In this document: one piece after another, positions 51,317 to 59,476 of the stretch
Layout: each line of letters opens with the position of its first letter
How positions within the stretch are numbered: the stretch's first letter is position 1
Assembly: GCF_005938385.1 (NCBI RefSeq)
Contig: NZ_VCRA01000031.1
Location: forward strand, 1-64,000
DNA: 64,000 nt
Origin: Paenibacillus mesophilus
Lineage (GTDB): Bacteria > Bacillota > Bacilli > Paenibacillales > NBRC-103111
Direction: 5' to 3'
The notes under the pieces: generated by a model
What the model was told of the DNA's origin: nothing
Database searches by the model: none
What the model saw: the letters and a program-made list of their open reading frames with translations, nothing else
Made by a program: the position numbers and the translations under genes

Positions 51317-52306
51317 ATGCTGCTGTACAGCTTGGAAGAGACGGCATGGATGGCGATAGCCGCTATCATGCTGGATTGGATCGTCGGCGATCCCCGTTGG
51401 CCGACTCATCCGGTCATCTATATCGGGCGGTTCATCTCGCGCCTGGAGAAATGGCTCCGGCGGGGCGAAGCTCCCGGATCCGCGTCGCCGCGCCGGGTGC
51501 GGCTTGCGGGCGTCGCCTTGACCATGCTGACGGTCGCGGCGGCTTTTTCCGTTATGCTCGGCATCGTACTGGCGTGCCGGTGGGTGCATCCATGGCTCGG
51601 GTACGCGGCCAATACGTGGTTTATTTCGACGACGTTAGCCGTTAAAGGCTTGAAGGATGCCGCGATGCAGGTTTATCGGCCGCTCGTCGAGGGCAATATG
51701 CCGGACGCGCGTAAATTTGTGGGCTACATCGTCGGACGCGATACGACCCGCCTCGAGGAGCCGGAGATCGTCCGCGCCACTGTCGAGACGGTAGCGGAGA
51801 ACACGGTGGACGCCTTCGTCTCCCCGATCGTCTTCGCGCTGCTCGGCGGCGCGCCTCTCGCCATGCTGTATCGGGCTGCCAATACGTTAGATTCGATGGT
51901 CGGCTACAAAAACGAAAAATATTTATATTTCGGCTGGGCTTCCGCCCGGTTCGACGACGTATTGAATTACGTTCCGGCACGGCTGACCGGACTTATGATC
52001 ATACTTGTCAGCCTGTTCGGCCGGGGTTTGTCGGCAGCGAGAGCCGCCAAATCGATTGCGGCGTTCGCCTCGCTCCACCCGAGTCCGAACAGCGGCATTC
52101 CGGAATCGGCGGTTGCGGGAGCGATCGGCATCGAGCTCGGCGGATTGAACCGGTACGGCGACATCGTGAGCGACCGCGCGCGGATGGGATGGCCGCTGCG
52201 CGAGAAGACCCGTTTGGATATCGTGCTTACGACGCGGATTTGTTACGGGGTAAGCTATGTGGCGGCGGGAGGGCTGTTATGCGCAATTATCGCGATGCAT
52301 GGTTGA
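51317..52306 (+). CDS. cbiB: Adenosylcobinamide-phosphate synthase
   Basis: 329 residues, polytopic membrane protein. Joins (R)-1-aminopropan-2-ol phosphate to adenosylcobyric acid. IMLDWIVGDPRWPTHPVIYI near the N-end, VGRDTTRLEEPEIVRATVET, AENTVDAFVSPIVFALLGG and MVGYKNEKYLYFGWASARFD are conserved CbiB segments. ATG 51317 fits GAGGAGG; TTG 51311 is too close to it. Its end overlaps cobS by 28 bases. Confidence 0.96.
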   Translation: MLLYSLEETAWMAIAAIMLDWIVGDPRWPTHPVIYIGRFISRLEKWLRRGEAPGSASPRRVRLAGVALTMLTVAAAFSVMLGIVLACRWVHPWLGYAANTWFISTTLAVKGLKDAAMQVYRPLVEGNMPDARKFVGYIVGRDTTRLEEPEIVRATVETVAENTVDAFVSPIVFALLGGAPLAMLYRAANTLDSMVGYKNEKYLYFGWASARFDDVLNYVPARLTGLMIILVSLFGRGLSAARAAKSIAAFASLHPSPNSGIPESAVAGAIGIELGGLNRYGDIVSDRARMGWPLREKTRLDIVLTTRICYGVSYVAAGGLLCAIIAMHG

Positions 52307-53091
52307 ACGGGCTGCAGGCATGCGCCTCGGCATTTCAATTTCTTACACGCATACCGGTAAATATCCAATTAAATTATACGGACGATTTGTTCCGACGCAG
52401 CACGGTTTATTACCCGGTCGTCGGCCTTGTGATCGGCGTCCTTGTTGCGGCAGCGGGATGGATGCTCGGACTTGTCCTTCCGGCCGCGCCGGCATCTGTA
52501 CTCGTACTGGGCATATGGGTGGCGCTGACAGGCGCGCTTCATCTGGACGGCTTGATGGATACGGCCGACGGGCTGCTCAGCCACCGGCCGCGGGAGAAGA
52601 TGCTGGAAATTATGAAAGACAGCCGCGTCGGCGCGATGGGCGTCGTCGCCGGCGTCCTGCTGCTGATGATGAAATTTTCGCTGCTGCTCTCGCTTGTTTC
52701 CGAAGAAACGGGCGGGTTTCTCGCGTTCCTCGTCGTCGCCCCGATATGGAGCAGATGGTTCGTCGTCTGGGCGATTGCAGGCTGGCCGTATGCCAGAGAA
52801 GGAACCGGACTCGGCAGCTTATTCACATCGGTGACGCGTTCGGAAGCGAGAAACGCTACTATTTGGGCGTTTGCGGCCAGCGTAATCGTATTCATGGCTA
52901 TGCGGTTCCCGTGGTGGGAAGCGATCACTTACACGGCCGGGCTTATTTTTGCGGCAGGCTTGATCGGATACGTTCTGGCGCGCGGGATGACGCGCAAGCT
53001 GGGGGGCTTGACGGGCGATACGTACGGGGCGCTAATCGAGCTGCTGGAATGCGCGCTGCTGCTCGGAGCCGTTGCGGCGGCAAGCTGGTAG
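52279..53091 (+). CDS. cobS: Adenosylcobinamide-GDP ribazoletransferase
   Basis: 270 residues, polytopic membrane protein. Last step of nucleotide-loop assembly: joins alpha-ribazole (phosphate) to GDP-cobinamide. FQFLTRIPVNI, GALHLDGLMDTADGLLSHRP (metal-binding DGxxDxxDG-like motif), MKDSRVGAMGV and GLTGDTYGALIELLE are the family hallmarks. ATG 52279 follows GGGAGGG inside the cbiB end, so the two are translationally coupled. Confidence 0.96.
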   Translation: MRNYRDAWLNGLQACASAFQFLTRIPVNIQLNYTDDLFRRSTVYYPVVGLVIGVLVAAAGWMLGLVLPAAPASVLVLGIWVALTGALHLDGLMDTADGLLSHRPREKMLEIMKDSRVGAMGVVAGVLLLMMKFSLLLSLVSEETGGFLAFLVVAPIWSRWFVVWAIAGWPYAREGTGLGSLFTSVTRSEARNATIWAFAASVIVFMAMRFPWWEAITYTAGLIFAAGLIGYVLARGMTRKLGGLTGDTYGALIELLECALLLGAVAAASW

Positions 53092-53109
53092 AGACGGGGA
53101 GGAAACGTT

Positions 53110-55818
53110 ATGTTGGAACGATATGGGCACGGAGGAGATTTGACGACCGCGGAAGCGGTATTCGGCAAGCCGTCAGGGCAATTTCTCGATTTCAGTTCGA
53201 ATATGAACCCGTTCGGCCCCCCGGCATGCGTCGGCACGCTGCTTGCCGACCGGTGGCGGGAGCTTGCCCGTTACCCGGATCCGGCCGTGCGGGGGCTGCG
53301 CCGTGCCATCGCGGAGAAGTACCGGATTCCGGAGGAAAGCGTGCTGGTCGGCAACGGAGCGGCCGAATTGATCGATCTGTCCGTCCGGGCGTTGAAGCCT
53401 CGTTCGGTAGGATTGGCCCGGCCTTCTTTCTCGGAATACGAGGAAGCGGTTCTGAAAATAGGAGGACGTATCGTCGACATTCCGCTCTCCGAAGCCGACG
53501 GTTTCGCGCTTGGCGAGGAGGGGGTGCGCAACGCGGCGGAACAGGCCGACCTTCTTATACTCGGTCACCCGAACAACCCTACGGGGCGGCTGGCCGACCC
53601 GGACGTGCTGATGCGGCTCGTCCGCGACGACGTTCCTTTGATTCTCGACGAAGCGTTCGTCGATTTCGTGCCGGATGAAGATTCGGCCAGCTTGATCCGG
53701 ATGGCGGCCGAGAAGAAGCGGCTGCGGGTCATCCGCTCGATGACGAAGTTTTACGCGATTCCGGGCATCCGGCTGGGCTTCATGGTGGCGCATCCGGACG
53801 AAATACGGAGACTTGCCGAGCTGCAGGTGCCGTGGAGCGTCAACGCGATCGCCCAATGGGTCGGAGAGGCGGTGTTGGCCGATGCGGACTATGCCGGCCG
53901 GACCCGACGCTGGCTATCGGAAGAGCGGCCTTGGCTCAATGAGAAGCTGCGGGAGCTCGGACTGCACGTCTTCCCGAGTGACGTCAACTTCCTGCTTGTC
54001 CGCATTCCGGATAGCTTCGGCATCGATGTGAAGCAGCTTCAGCGGCGGATGGGCGAGTCGGGTGTGCTGATCCGGGACGCTTCCCTGTTTCCCGGGCTGG
54101 ACTCTTCTTATTTCCGCATAGCCGTCCATCTCAGGGACGACAATGCGATCTTGATCGATCAGCTTAAGCAGGCGCTAAAGGGCGAGCGGGAAGAAATATC
54201 GGCAGCGGCGGCGGTGGAGGCAGAACAGGCAACGACGGACAATGCCGCAGGCAAGCCGGAAGCCGGTCCCGCGCTCGCGCCGACCCTCATGTTTCAAGGG
54301 ACGTCGTCGGATGCGGGCAAGAGCATTTTGACGACCGCGCTTTGCCGCATCCTGCTCCAGGACGGACGAAAGGTGGCTCCTTTCAAGTCGCAGAATATGT
54401 CGCTCAACTCATACGTAACCCCGGACGGCAAAGAGATCGGCAGAGCGCAAGGGATGCAGGCTGACGCATGCCGGGTCCCCGCGACGACCGACATGAACCC
54501 GATTCTGCTCAAGCCGAAGAAGGATATGGTGTCCCAAGTCGTCGTGCACGGCAAGCCGCTGCGCGATTATGACGCCAGAACGTATCGGGAAAAATATCTC
54601 GGCGAGGCCGAGCATATCGTCAAGGAAGCGCTCGGACGGCTGCGCAGCCGCTATGAAGTCGTCGTCATCGAAGGGGCGGGAAGTCCGGCCGAGGTGAACT
54701 TGAAAGACCGCGACATCGTCAATATGCGGCTCGCCGGGTGGGCCGACGCTCCGGTGCTGCTGATCGCCGACATCGACCGGGGCGGGGTATTCGCTTCGCT
54801 TGTCGGCACGCTCGATATTTTGACGCCGGAAGAACGCGCCCGCGTCAAAGGCTTCGTCATCAACAAATTCCGCGGCGACGTCTCGCTGCTGCAGCCCGGG
54901 CTCGATTGGCTGGAGAGACGGACGGGCAAGCCGGTTGTCGGCGTCATCCCGTACTTGCCGGATCTGGGGCTGGAGGACGAAGATTCGGCTTCGCTCGATG
55001 CGAAGAGAGCGACCGGGGTGAAGCGGAAAGGGCAAGTGGATATCGCCGTTCTGCGTTTGCCGAGACTGTCCAACTTCACCGATTTCGATCCGTTGTTCGA
55101 GGAGCCGGACGTACATGTCCGCTACGTCTCCACGGTATCCGAATGGGGCGATCCGGACGCGGTCATCATCCCGGGAAGCAAGAATACGGTCGACGATTTG
55201 AAGTTTTTGCGGGCCACCGCGCTGGAGACGTGCATCAAGCGTCACGTCGAAGCGGGCGGAAGGATGCTCGGCATATGCGCGGGCTACCAGATGATGGGGA
55301 CGCGGCTGCTCGATCCGGACCGGATCGAATCCGACACGGAGGAGCTTCCGGGCATCGGACTGTTTCCGGCGGTAACGACGTTCACGCCCGACAAGCGGAC
55401 CGAGCGGGTGACCGGTACGGTCGAACTGCCGGACAACGGGAGACTGCCCGTCGAAGGGTATGAGATTCATATGGGACGGACCGCTTTTCTCGGGCCGGTT
55501 CGCCAGCCTTTCTCGATCCGGATTCACGATGCGCCGGATACGGCCGGCTCGTACCATGCCGACGGAGCGATGTCGGAGAACGGCAAGCTTTGGGGCACTT
55601 ACATGCACGGCATCTTGCATAACGACGAGCTTAGACGATATTGGATCAACGAGATCCGCGCGGACAAAGGATGGTCGCCATTCGCAGGGGAGCTGAAATT
55701 CATGAGCAGGCGCGAGGCGGCGTTCGACCGGCTGGCGGATCATGTGCGTCAGCATTTGGATATGAACCGGATCTATGAGATGATTAACGGGGATAACGAA
55801 AGGGGACGGAACGAATGA
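53110..55818 (+). CDS. cobD-cbiP: Fused CobD (threonine-phosphate decarboxylase) and CbiP/CobQ (cobyric acid synthase)
   Basis: 902 residues in one uninterrupted frame. Residues 1-362 are a fold-type I PLP enzyme: SSNMNPFGPP, GHPNNPTGRL and SMTKFYAIPGIRLGF with Lys213, giving aminopropanol phosphate. Residues 363-392 are an Ala/Glu/Pro linker. Residues 393-902 are CbiP: FQGTSSDAGKSILTTALCRI (P-loop), KSQNMSLNSYVTPDGKEIGR, ADIDRGGVFASLVGT, GICAGYQ with Cys723 and GTYMHGIL with His833. It amidates four side chains of adenosylcobyrinic a,c-diamide. Both products feed the neighbouring cbiB. ATG follows GGAGG. Separate genes in most genomes. Confidence 0.95.
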   Translation: MLERYGHGGDLTTAEAVFGKPSGQFLDFSSNMNPFGPPACVGTLLADRWRELARYPDPAVRGLRRAIAEKYRIPEESVLVGNGAAELIDLSVRALKPRSVGLARPSFSEYEEAVLKIGGRIVDIPLSEADGFALGEEGVRNAAEQADLLILGHPNNPTGRLADPDVLMRLVRDDVPLILDEAFVDFVPDEDSASLIRMAAEKKRLRVIRSMTKFYAIPGIRLGFMVAHPDEIRRLAELQVPWSVNAIAQWVGEAVLADADYAGRTRRWLSEERPWLNEKLRELGLHVFPSDVNFLLVRIPDSFGIDVKQLQRRMGESGVLIRDASLFPGLDSSYFRIAVHLRDDNAILIDQLKQALKGEREEISAAAAVEAEQATTDNAAGKPEAGPALAPTLMFQGTSSDAGKSILTTALCRILLQDGRKVAPFKSQNMSLNSYVTPDGKEIGRAQGMQADACRVPATTDMNPILLKPKKDMVSQVVVHGKPLRDYDARTYREKYLGEAEHIVKEALGRLRSRYEVVVIEGAGSPAEVNLKDRDIVNMRLAGWADAPVLLIADIDRGGVFASLVGTLDILTPEERARVKGFVINKFRGDVSLLQPGLDWLERRTGKPVVGVIPYLPDLGLEDEDSASLDAKRATGVKRKGQVDIAVLRLPRLSNFTDFDPLFEEPDVHVRYVSTVSEWGDPDAVIIPGSKNTVDDLKFLRATALETCIKRHVEAGGRMLGICAGYQMMGTRLLDPDRIESDTEELPGIGLFPAVTTFTPDKRTERVTGTVELPDNGRLPVEGYEIHMGRTAFLGPVRQPFSIRIHDAPDTAGSYHADGAMSENGKLWGTYMHGILHNDELRRYWINEIRADKGWSPFAGELKFMSRREAAFDRLADHVRQHLDMNRIYEMINGDNERGRNE

Positions 55819-56387
55819 GAATTTATACGAGAACGGGCGATAAAGGACAAACCGGCGTCATCGGCGGCCGCGTCGACAAAGACGACGTGCGCGTGGAAGC
55901 ATACGGTACGACGGACGAGCTGAACTGCTTTCTCGGACAGGCGATCGGCGCCATGTCGTCAGACAAGCTCGCCGACCTAAAGGCGGATCTGGAGCTGATC
56001 CAGCACGAGCTGTTCGACTGCGGCTCCGACCTTGCCCTGCTCAAGCCGGAGCTTCGTCCTTACAAAGTAACGGCGGATATGGTGGACCGGCTGGAAGCGT
56101 GGATCGATAAATACGATGCGGAAACGCCGGATATTACCCGATTCATCCTGCCCGGAGGATCGGCCGCCTCTTCGCTGCTCCACGTATGCCGCACCGTATG
56201 CCGCCGGGCCGAGCGCCGCGTCGTCACCTTGTCCAAGCAGGCGGAAATCAATGAAGAGGTTCGCCGCTATTTGAACCGGCTGTCCGATTTCTTCTTTACC
56301 GTCGCCCGTACCGCCAATCACCGGGAGGGAGTGCCGGATGTGGAATATGCCCGAAGCCCCGAAGTATTCCGGCGCAAGTCGAAATGA
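55815..56387 (+). CDS. pduO: Cob(I)alamin adenosyltransferase, PduO type
   Basis: 190 residues. Transfers adenosyl from ATP to cob(I)alamin or corrinoid precursors. RIYTRTGDKGQTGVIGG (2-18) is the ATP-binding N-terminal motif. FILPGGSAASSLLHVCRTVC and RRAERRVVTLS carry the conserved Arg cluster, and LNRLSDFFFTVAR ends the domain. Starts by ATGA overlap with the cobD-cbiP stop and its own stop overlaps the next start by ATGA, so translation is coupled throughout. Confidence 0.96.
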   Translation: MRIYTRTGDKGQTGVIGGRVDKDDVRVEAYGTTDELNCFLGQAIGAMSSDKLADLKADLELIQHELFDCGSDLALLKPELRPYKVTADMVDRLEAWIDKYDAETPDITRFILPGGSAASSLLHVCRTVCRRAERRVVTLSKQAEINEEVRRYLNRLSDFFFTVARTANHREGVPDVEYARSPEVFRRKSK

Positions 56388-57373
56388 ATTATTATGAGCC
56401 GTTGACCTACGTTGTTCCGCAAGGGGAGGACGGCGCGATGCTCAAGACGATTCTTCGCGACAGGATGCAGCTGTCCCGCAAGCTGCTGTCCCGTCTAAAG
56501 CTTACCCCCGAAGGAATAACCGTCAACGGAGTCAGGCGCTATACGTCCGCGCGGGTGCAGGCCGGAGACGTCGTGGAGATCCGTATGGAGGAGGAGCAGT
56601 CCGAGGACATTTTGCCGCAGCCTATGCCGCTCGACATTTTGCACGAGGACGATCAGCTGTTGATCGTAAATAAGCCTGCTGGCATCATCGTCCATCCGAC
56701 GCATGGCCACTATACGAATACGATCGCCAACGGGGTAGTCCATTACTGGCTGGAGCGGGGGGAGAAAATCCGCTTCCGCCCGGTTCACCGGCTGGACCGT
56801 GAGACGTCGGGGGTGCTCGCCATCGCCAAAAATCCTTACGCCCACCAGCACATATCCGAGCAAATGCAGGCGGGTGCCGTCGAGAAATCGTATTTGGCCA
56901 TCGTCCACGGTTCGGTTGCAACGGATGGCGGGACGATCGACGCCCCGATCGATCGCGATCCCGAATCGCCGCATGTCCGTATCGTAACGCCCGGCGGGTA
57001 TCGGTCCGTGACCCACTACGAAACGGTCGAGCGGTACGGCGCCGCGGCTTCGCTTGTCAGGCTGCGGCTCGAGACGGGGAGGACGCACCAAATCCGCGTT
57101 CATATGAAGCATATCGGCCATCCTTTAGTCGGAGATGCGATGTACGGAATCGACGCGGACCCGGAGGAAGGAACGGAAACCGAGGCGCTTGCGAACACGG
57201 ATGCGGACGCAAAGAAGGCCGAAGGAATATCCCTCGACCGTCATGCGCTGCACGCCGCCCGACTCGCCTTCGCTCATCCCGCCGATCGGAGCAGGATCGG
57301 CTTCGAGGCTCCGCTGCCGGAAGATATGGTCGGCTTGATCGGACGGCTGCGCCGGAAACATCACTTGGAGTGA
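56384..57373 (+). CDS. RluA-family pseudouridine synthase
   Basis: 329 residues. N-terminal S4-like RNA-binding segment (LSRKLLSRLKLTPEGITVNG), then the catalytic domain with HRLDRETSGVLAIAKNPYAH (catalytic Asp138) and GRTHQIRVHMKHIGHPLVGD. An acidic insertion of about 25 residues (DADPEEGTETEALANTDADA) precedes the last motif. Makes pseudouridine in rRNA or tRNA (RluD/YhcT-like); the target base is unknown. ATGA overlap with pduO places it in the cobalamin operon, an unexpected partner. Confidence 0.93.
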   Translation: MNYYEPLTYVVPQGEDGAMLKTILRDRMQLSRKLLSRLKLTPEGITVNGVRRYTSARVQAGDVVEIRMEEEQSEDILPQPMPLDILHEDDQLLIVNKPAGIIVHPTHGHYTNTIANGVVHYWLERGEKIRFRPVHRLDRETSGVLAIAKNPYAHQHISEQMQAGAVEKSYLAIVHGSVATDGGTIDAPIDRDPESPHVRIVTPGGYRSVTHYETVERYGAAASLVRLRLETGRTHQIRVHMKHIGHPLVGDAMYGIDADPEEGTETEALANTDADAKKAEGISLDRHALHAARLAFAHPADRSRIGFEAPLPEDMVGLIGRLRRKHHLE

Positions 57374-57531
57374 AGATTGCCGCTGTGCGTTTTGTTGCCG
57401 GTTCCGCCCTGGGTGTCGTCCCGCTGATTCAATTGCTGCTGCTTCACGGTCGATTGCGGGCCGCACCCGGCCGCAAGGGCGGCCATAAGGATGACGGCGG
57501 CCAAGAAGGCCGCCGTTTTGTTGCTTTTCAT
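57361..57531 (-). CDS. Small (56-residue) lipoprotein, unknown function
   Basis: On the minus strand, ATG at 57531 is preceded by GGGGAGG 8 bases upstream. It encodes MKSNKTAAFLAAVILMAALA, then AGC, where Cys23 fits an LAAGC lipobox. A short hydrophilic tail rich in Gln, Asp and Gly ends NLHSK. Small lipoproteins of this form are common in Paenibacillus; none can be assigned a role. Its 3' end overlaps the convergent pseudouridine synthase by 13 bases, and its signal-peptide codons form a terminator hairpin for that gene. Confidence 0.65.
   Translation of the reverse strand: MKSNKTAAFLAAVILMAALAAGCGPQSTVKQQQLNQRDDTQGGTGNKTHSGNLHSK
57494..57526 (+). terminator. Rho-independent terminator of the cobalamin operon
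   Basis: Perfect 9-bp ACGGCGGCC/GGCCGCCGT with AAGAA loop, then TTTGTTGCTTTT. The same bases, read on the other strand, code for part of the small lipoprotein signal peptide. Confidence 0.85.
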
Positions 57532-57644
57532 GGCGCTGTCCTCCCCGAAAGGTATTTTCTTCCTAAGTTTACTGTTTCATGATCGGCCCCATTTTATCCG
57601 TTCGATTCCGTGTTTTTGTATCTTCCGCCACTTTATTGTTGTTG

Positions 57645-57810
57645 CAATTCATGTATAATTAGAAAGTCTTTAATGGATCGAACGGCGAAGAAGCGTGTCC
57701 GCCGGGAGTGGACGGAGCTGCTTCAACCTAGATAGGCCGGGCAATACCCGAATAGCGAAGGAGTAGATCGAACGCCCTTCCGGTATTCGGGGTGAGAAAG
57801 GAGTGGAACG
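57645..57810 (+). promoter_or_regulatory. Promoter and structured leader of the ArsC/Spx-like gene
   Basis: TATAAT at 57654-57659 is a likely -10; the -35 is weak. The leader of about 150 bases holds GTCCGCC/GGACGG and CCCGAATA/TATTCGGG dyads. No known riboswitch was recognised. The bases between 57532 and this point show nothing else. Confidence 0.4.
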
Positions 57811-58194
57811 ATGAGCGAGCAGCAGACGGTAACCGTCTATTTATATCCGAAATGCGGGACGTGCCGGGACGCCCTGAAGTCTTTGGACCGGAAAGGCGTC
57901 AAGCCGGACGAAGTCGTCAACATTTTCGAAACGGCTCCTTCCGCCGAACGACTGGCCGAGATGATCGTCAAAAGCGGGCTCGGCATCAAAAAGTTTTTTA
58001 ACACATCGGGTGAAGTGTATAAGGAAATGCAGCTGAAGGACAAGCTGCCCGGCATGAGCGAGGCCGACATGATCGCCCTGCTCGCGTCCAACGGCAGATT
58101 GATCAAGCGTCCGATCGTTTACGACGGGGAACGGGTAACGGTAGGGTTCAAGGAAGACGAATACGAACGGGTATGGAAAGGCAGCCGGGAATAG
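57811..58194 (+). CDS. ArsC/Spx-family thioredoxin-fold protein
   Basis: 127 residues. YPKCGTCRDALKSLDRKG has a CxxC (Cys15, Cys18) at the ArsC/Spx active position. FFNTSGEVYKEMQLKDKLPG and LIKRPIVYDGERVTVGFKED are typical of the ArsC-like/YffB/Spx group; the last is the KRP motif. It could be a redox-active reductase or a Spx/MgsR-like RNA polymerase partner; length and motifs do not decide. ATG follows AAAGGAG. Monocistronic or read with the downstream protease. Confidence 0.85.
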   Translation: MSEQQTVTVYLYPKCGTCRDALKSLDRKGVKPDEVVNIFETAPSAERLAEMIVKSGLGIKKFFNTSGEVYKEMQLKDKLPGMSEADMIALLASNGRLIKRPIVYDGERVTVGFKEDEYERVWKGSRE

Positions 58195-58254
58195 AGAAGA
58201 CGGCGACATTCGATCGCTGATGACGGAACAGAGATAGAGGGGGGCCGGGACCCG

Positions 58255-59349
58255 TTGAGAAGACCAACGAAACTGAATCGGAATGAAAAATGGGTGCCGG
58301 GGACGGCAGGACTATTTTCCGTAGCAGGTATTAAAGCGCTGCTGCAATTTTTGCGGCTGGGCAAAAAAAGCGGCGCCCTGCTCAGCATGGCCGTCGCCAC
58401 GGCGATTTACATGTGGTTTTATCAATGGGAATTCGCCCTCGGCGTGACGATCATGGTGCTCGTTCACGAGCTCGGCCACGTGGCGGCGGCCCGGCATAAA
58501 GGCATTCCCGTAACCGCGCCCTTCTTCATTCCGTTTCTCGGAGCGCTTATCATGCTCAAGCGGAATCCGCGCGATGCCGAGACCGAAGCGTATGTGGCGA
58601 TCGGAGGCCCTCTGCTGGGCACGGTCGGTGCGCTCGTCGCCTTCGCGGCCGGCCTGATTGCCGACGAACCGGTGCTTTACGCGATTGCTTATATCGGCTT
58701 CACGCTCAACCTGATCAATCTGCTGCCGATTCACCCTCTGGATGGCGGCCGTATCGCTTCATCCGTTACGCGCTGGCTGTGGGTAGCGGGTGCCGTAGGG
58801 GGGCTGGCCGCCGTCATCCATCTCAAGTCGATTCTGTTTTTCCTGCTGTGGGCGCTGTTCGTCTGGGATTTGATCTCCAAATATATCGTGCACCGCGGGA
58901 AATCGACCGAGTATTCGTTCTGGGGCAAAATCGAAGTGCCTTTCGATCAGATCCCGGGAGAAAACTGGATGCTTATTCCTTTCCGGGAGCGCGAGCCGCT
59001 TCCGTACCGCACCTACTCCGATTTGGACGGGAACCAATGGGTGGAAATCGAGTGGGAGGAAGCCGACGTCGTACATTTGATCAAGATGCAGGAGCAAGGG
59101 CTGATTCGGTCGGTATTCAGCACCAAAATCGAACGGAAATGGCGTCAGACGCCGAAGGTCGTCGTTTGTCGATATCAGATTGACTACGAGCCGTTCGAAA
59201 TCGAGAACTATTACGAGGTGCCGGAACGGGTCCGTTGGAAATTCGGCATCAGCTATGGAGCACTGGCGATCTTTCTGTTCGTTATGCTGGACGTCGTGCA
59301 GATCATGTTGAACGCCCAAGGCGGTTTCCTGCATTCTTTAAGAAATTAA
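58255..59349 (+). CDS. Site-2 protease family (M50) membrane metalloprotease
   Basis: 364 residues. VLVHELGHVAAARHKG carries the zinc motif HExxH (His71, Glu72, His75) within a membrane helix. LINLLPIHPLDGGRI holds the third ligand Asp163. About five membrane segments lie between residues 40 and 205. The C-terminal 140 residues are soluble (GKIEVPFDQIPGENWMLIPF) and end with one more hydrophobic helix. Cuts membrane-embedded substrates; target unknown. TTG start, with a purine-rich GAGGGGGG rather far upstream, so the start is less certain than the gene. Confidence 0.9.
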   Translation: MRRPTKLNRNEKWVPGTAGLFSVAGIKALLQFLRLGKKSGALLSMAVATAIYMWFYQWEFALGVTIMVLVHELGHVAAARHKGIPVTAPFFIPFLGALIMLKRNPRDAETEAYVAIGGPLLGTVGALVAFAAGLIADEPVLYAIAYIGFTLNLINLLPIHPLDGGRIASSVTRWLWVAGAVGGLAAVIHLKSILFFLLWALFVWDLISKYIVHRGKSTEYSFWGKIEVPFDQIPGENWMLIPFREREPLPYRTYSDLDGNQWVEIEWEEADVVHLIKMQEQGLIRSVFSTKIERKWRQTPKVVVCRYQIDYEPFEIENYYEVPERVRWKFGISYGALAIFLFVMLDVVQIMLNAQGGFLHSLRN

Positions 59350-59355
59350 AACGTT

Positions 59356-59450
59356 TAGGGAACTTTAACGGAATAAAGTTTCTGCTCTCTAACGACCGGG
59401 ACATGCCGGTCCGCAAAGCCAGGGCGATAATACCGTTAAAGTTTCTAGGG
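59356..59450. repeat. Palindromic intergenic repeat, family A copy 2
   Basis: GGAACTTTAACGG...CCGTTAAAGTT outer arms with an inner GACCGGGACATGCCGGTC. Near-copy of 19207-19313. Placed just before the aminotransferase gene. Confidence 0.8.
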
Positions 59451-59476
59451 GATTAACATTCAAGGAGAGGTTCGGA

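Noticed and set aside
54409..55755. 448-codon minus-strand frame opposite cobD-cbiP
   Set aside because: His/Arg-rich shadow frame; the opposite strand holds a complete enzyme with catalytic motifs.
57370..57582. Short plus-strand frame after the pseudouridine synthase
   Set aside because: No domain or plausible ribosome site; the same bases encode a lipoprotein with signal, lipobox and ribosome site on the minus strand and contain a terminator.
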